Below are positions 62,539 to 64,000 of a DNA stretch of 64,000 bases, one piece after another (position 1 is the stretch's first letter; every line of letters begins with the position of its first letter). The DNA comes from Cecembia sp. (lineage in GTDB: Bacteria > Bacteroidota > Bacteroidia > Cytophagales > Cyclobacteriaceae): assembly GCF_007126775.1 (NCBI RefSeq), contig NZ_SLAP01000166.1:1-64000 (forward strand). Direction: 5' to 3'. The position numbers were made by a program, and so were the translations under genes. The notes beneath the pieces are model-generated. The model was given only the letters and a program-made list of their open reading frames with translations. It had not been told where the DNA came from and made no database searches.

Positions 62539-63591
62539 ATGAAAAATACGCTGCTTCTTTATTTCTCCTTTTTTGTGGGCATGTCCCATGCTTTTGCCCA
62601 ATCAGCTTCTGTTAGTAAAATGGTTCCCGAAATTGAGCATTTTGAATTGGTTTTTCAAGGAGAAATGCCTTTTGAGCAGTGTCATGCATCCTCCATTGAA
62701 GCATTGGGGGATGGTCAATACATGATGGTTTGGTTTGCAGGAACGCATGAAAAAAATGATGATGTGGGTATTTGGATGGCAAAGGGAAGCCCCGGCAATT
62801 GGTCTGTACCAAAACTCTTGGTAAAAGTCAGAAATGACGCGCATTGGAATCCAGTCCTTTTCCAAAGCCCTGAAGGAAGACTTTTTCTTTTTTTCAAGGT
62901 GGGAAAGGAGATCGATGACTGGGAAACATGGCAGATCTTTTCAGATGATTTAGGGAAAACATGGTCCAGTCCGAAGGAGTTGGTTGAAGGAGATAGGGGT
63001 GGAAGAGGGCCTGTAAGGAACCATATATTGGTTTTGTCCAATGGGGTTTGGCTGGCTCCTGCATCTATAGAAAAAGACAAGGTCTGGAATGCATTTGTAG
63101 ATGTATCTGAAGACAAAGGAGAGACTTGGACCAAATCTGACACCCTTTTGCTAGATAGGAAGCTAATAACAGGAGAAGGGGTGATACAGCCCTCTTTGTG
63201 GGAATCATCTACTGGTAATGTGCACATGCTATTGAGAACATCAGCTGGGAAAATTGGCCGGAGTGATTCCTTTGATTATGGGAGAACCTGGTCTGTACTT
63301 AGTTTGACCGATCTCCCGAATAATAATTCCGGAATTGATATAGCACAGATCCAAGGGAATACTTTGGCTTTGGCTTATAACCCTGTAGGGAAAAATTGGG
63401 GTCCTAGGTACCCTATGAGCCTGGCCATTTCTACTGATAACGGGAAATCATGGACTGTTAAAATGGATATTGAGGAAGGTGAGGACGACAATGAGTTTTC
63501 ATACCCCTCTTTGATCTATGAGGAGGGGTACTTGGTCTTGTGCTATACCTGGAACAGGACCAATATCCGTTTTGTGAAGATTAGGATGTAA
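62539..63591 (+). CDS. BNR-repeat sialidase-superfamily protein, exported
   Basis: The 350-residue protein has a signal peptide (MKNTLLLYFSFFVGMSHAFAQ) and a six-bladed propeller of the BNR/sialidase type: Asp-boxes are SDDLGKTW, SEDKGETW, SFDYGRTW and STDNGKSW. The N-terminal segment CHASSIEALGDGQYMMVWFAG and a GRGPVRNHILVLSNG segment are usual in exo-alpha-sialidase-like (PF13088) proteins of Bacteroidota, which include hydrolases of other glycans. It could act on sialic acids or plant polysaccharides; no polysaccharide utilisation genes are next to it. Confidence 0.86.
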   Translation: MKNTLLLYFSFFVGMSHAFAQSASVSKMVPEIEHFELVFQGEMPFEQCHASSIEALGDGQYMMVWFAGTHEKNDDVGIWMAKGSPGNWSVPKLLVKVRNDAHWNPVLFQSPEGRLFLFFKVGKEIDDWETWQIFSDDLGKTWSSPKELVEGDRGGRGPVRNHILVLSNGVWLAPASIEKDKVWNAFVDVSEDKGETWTKSDTLLLDRKLITGEGVIQPSLWESSTGNVHMLLRTSAGKIGRSDSFDYGRTWSVLSLTDLPNNNSGIDIAQIQGNTLALAYNPVGKNWGPRYPMSLAISTDNGKSWTVKMDIEEGEDDNEFSYPSLIYEEGYLVLCYTWNRTNIRFVKIRM

Positions 63592-63869
63592 TGAGGGGAA
63601 TAGGTAAAAGGAGAACCGACTGTAAAGAAATCAGCCCCTTGGCTGCCCCTGATAGCTACCGGGGTAGGGGGGCAGATTGAAGGGAGGGAATAAGAGCCAA
63701 GGAAAAAGATAAAAGAGGGATGTCGAGAAAGAGGCTGGATAATAGGCCAAAAGAAAGCCCTGATTTGTTGTTTGAAATTTGATTTAGGTTTTTCCCAAAT
63801 AAAAAAGAGGCCGTCCCAATTGATGAGACAGCCTCAATTTATTATATCTTGGTACAATCCCTCTAGACA
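63592..63869. repeat. Intergenic region with nested palindrome
   Basis: CTGCCCC (63643-63649) and GGGGCAG (63669-63675) enclose CTACC (63656-63660) and GGTAG (63663-63667), a two-tier hairpin. The remainder is purine-rich and shows no gene. Confidence 0.45.
63807..63835 (-). terminator. Intrinsic terminator of dnaN
   Basis: On the minus strand GAGGCTGTCTCA, ATCAAT loop, TGGGACGGCCTC (with two G-U pairs) is followed by TTTTTTATTT. It starts 34 nt after the dnaN stop. The left arm shares its first 12 bases with the ends of the 14.7-14.9 kb element. Confidence 0.8.
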
Positions 63870-64000
63870 TTAAACGTAATTGTTTAACATCACCGGCATG
63901 ACCAACATGAGGATATCTTCATTTTCAGAAGTATCGGATGGTACGATGAGACCGGCACGGTTTGGTGCAGAAAACTGTAAGGTTACCTGCCTGCAATCCA
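63870..64000 (-). CDS. dnaN: DNA polymerase III beta subunit (sliding clamp), C-terminal end only
   Basis: The last 42 residues of a protein run off the right edge. The frame reads DCRQVTLQFSAPNRAGLIVP and closes with EDILMLVMPVMLNNYV. The MPVML(N) ending is the C-terminal signature of the sliding clamp, which tethers polymerase to DNA. Everything upstream lies outside the window. The gene is followed by its terminator and is convergent with the BNR gene. Confidence 0.9.
   Translation of the reverse strand, partial: DCRQVTLQFSAPNRAGLIVPSDTSENEDILMLVMPVMLNNYV

Noticed and set aside
1-64000. tRNA, rRNA or CRISPR loci
   Set aside because: I scanned the intergenic gaps by eye for cloverleaf-like arms, rRNA stretches and regularly spaced repeats and saw none; a weak tRNA could still be missed without a covariance search.
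1-64000. A new defence or secondary-metabolite cluster
   Set aside because: No toxin-antitoxin, restriction, CBASS, retron, NRPS/PKS or phage gene was recognised; the gene order looks like a core chromosome.

Overview
The window is a gene-dense, moderately AT-rich chromosomal segment of a Bacteroidota bacterium, most likely order Cytophagales, probably Cyclobacteriaceae (inference). The clues are Bacteroidota-type promoters (TTG, 18-20 nt, TAnnTTTG) ahead of many genes, a BshA bacillithiol enzyme, a GH3/beta-lactamase-fold fusion, a lamin-tail/FlgD-like secreted protein, a TonB-plug protein without a barrel, a CrtD-type carotenoid desaturase, a single-chain GlyRS, and DksA and MutL variants with phylum-typical degenerate metal motifs. 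No rRNA, tRNA, CRISPR array, prophage, transposase or recognisable defence locus was seen.

Layout. 1-4.5 kb: GTPases Era and Der, a tiny acidic lipoprotein, a SprT-like zinc protein, then (minus) ScpB, a DksA-like protein and an unrecognised 49-codon gene. 4.5-12.8 kb: a large secreted lamin-tail protein, aspartate-semialdehyde dehydrogenase, a THUMP-like methyltransferase, an M1 peptidase and a glycerophosphodiesterase. 12.9-17.1 kb: a GH15 enzyme facing an OtsA-OtsB fusion across a 191-bp element with 15-bp terminal inverted repeats. 17.3-24.5 kb: metallophosphatase, a lyase/sodium-symporter pair, an acyltransferase 3 preceded by a coupled 44-codon ORF, an App1 phosphatase and a Tat-exported TIM-barrel protein. 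24.6-30.3 kb: GlyRS, a CrtD-like desaturase, a methyltransferase, a patatin and a VOC protein. 30.4-36.8 kb: an alpha/beta hydrolase plus a complete RND tripartite efflux operon. 37-46.4 kb: MltF-like transglycosylase, RsmI-like methyltransferase, amidohydrolase, a five-gene minus cluster (hydrolase, ThuA, VanX-like, SDR, epimerase-like) and a fatty acid hydroxylase-like membrane enzyme. 46.5-55.5 kb: BshA, the GH3 fusion, then a small membrane protein-MutL-rhomboid-rhomboid operon and a small barrel. 55.5-64 kb: plug protein, RlmN, PdxJ, YqeY, CvpA, a glutamine amidotransferase, a BNR protein and the 3' end of dnaN.

The genes are mainly housekeeping (ribosome and GTPase functions, tRNA charging, DNA repair, PLP, lysine/threonine and aromatic-related metabolism) mixed with envelope functions: peptidoglycan turnover (MltF-like, VanX-like, GH3 fusion), efflux, lipid enzymes and surface proteins. 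Trehalose synthesis is suggested by OtsAB, with the adjacent GH15 a possible trehalose or glucan hydrolase.

I found no convincing wholly new multi-gene system. The most interesting unexplained signals are two probable small genes (4338-4487 and 21094-21228), the MITE-like element at 14708-14898, several nested palindromic intergenic repeats (26.2, 41.2, 62.0-62.5 and 63.6 kb), an operator-like palindrome before the efflux operon, and a possible leaderless rlmN transcript.
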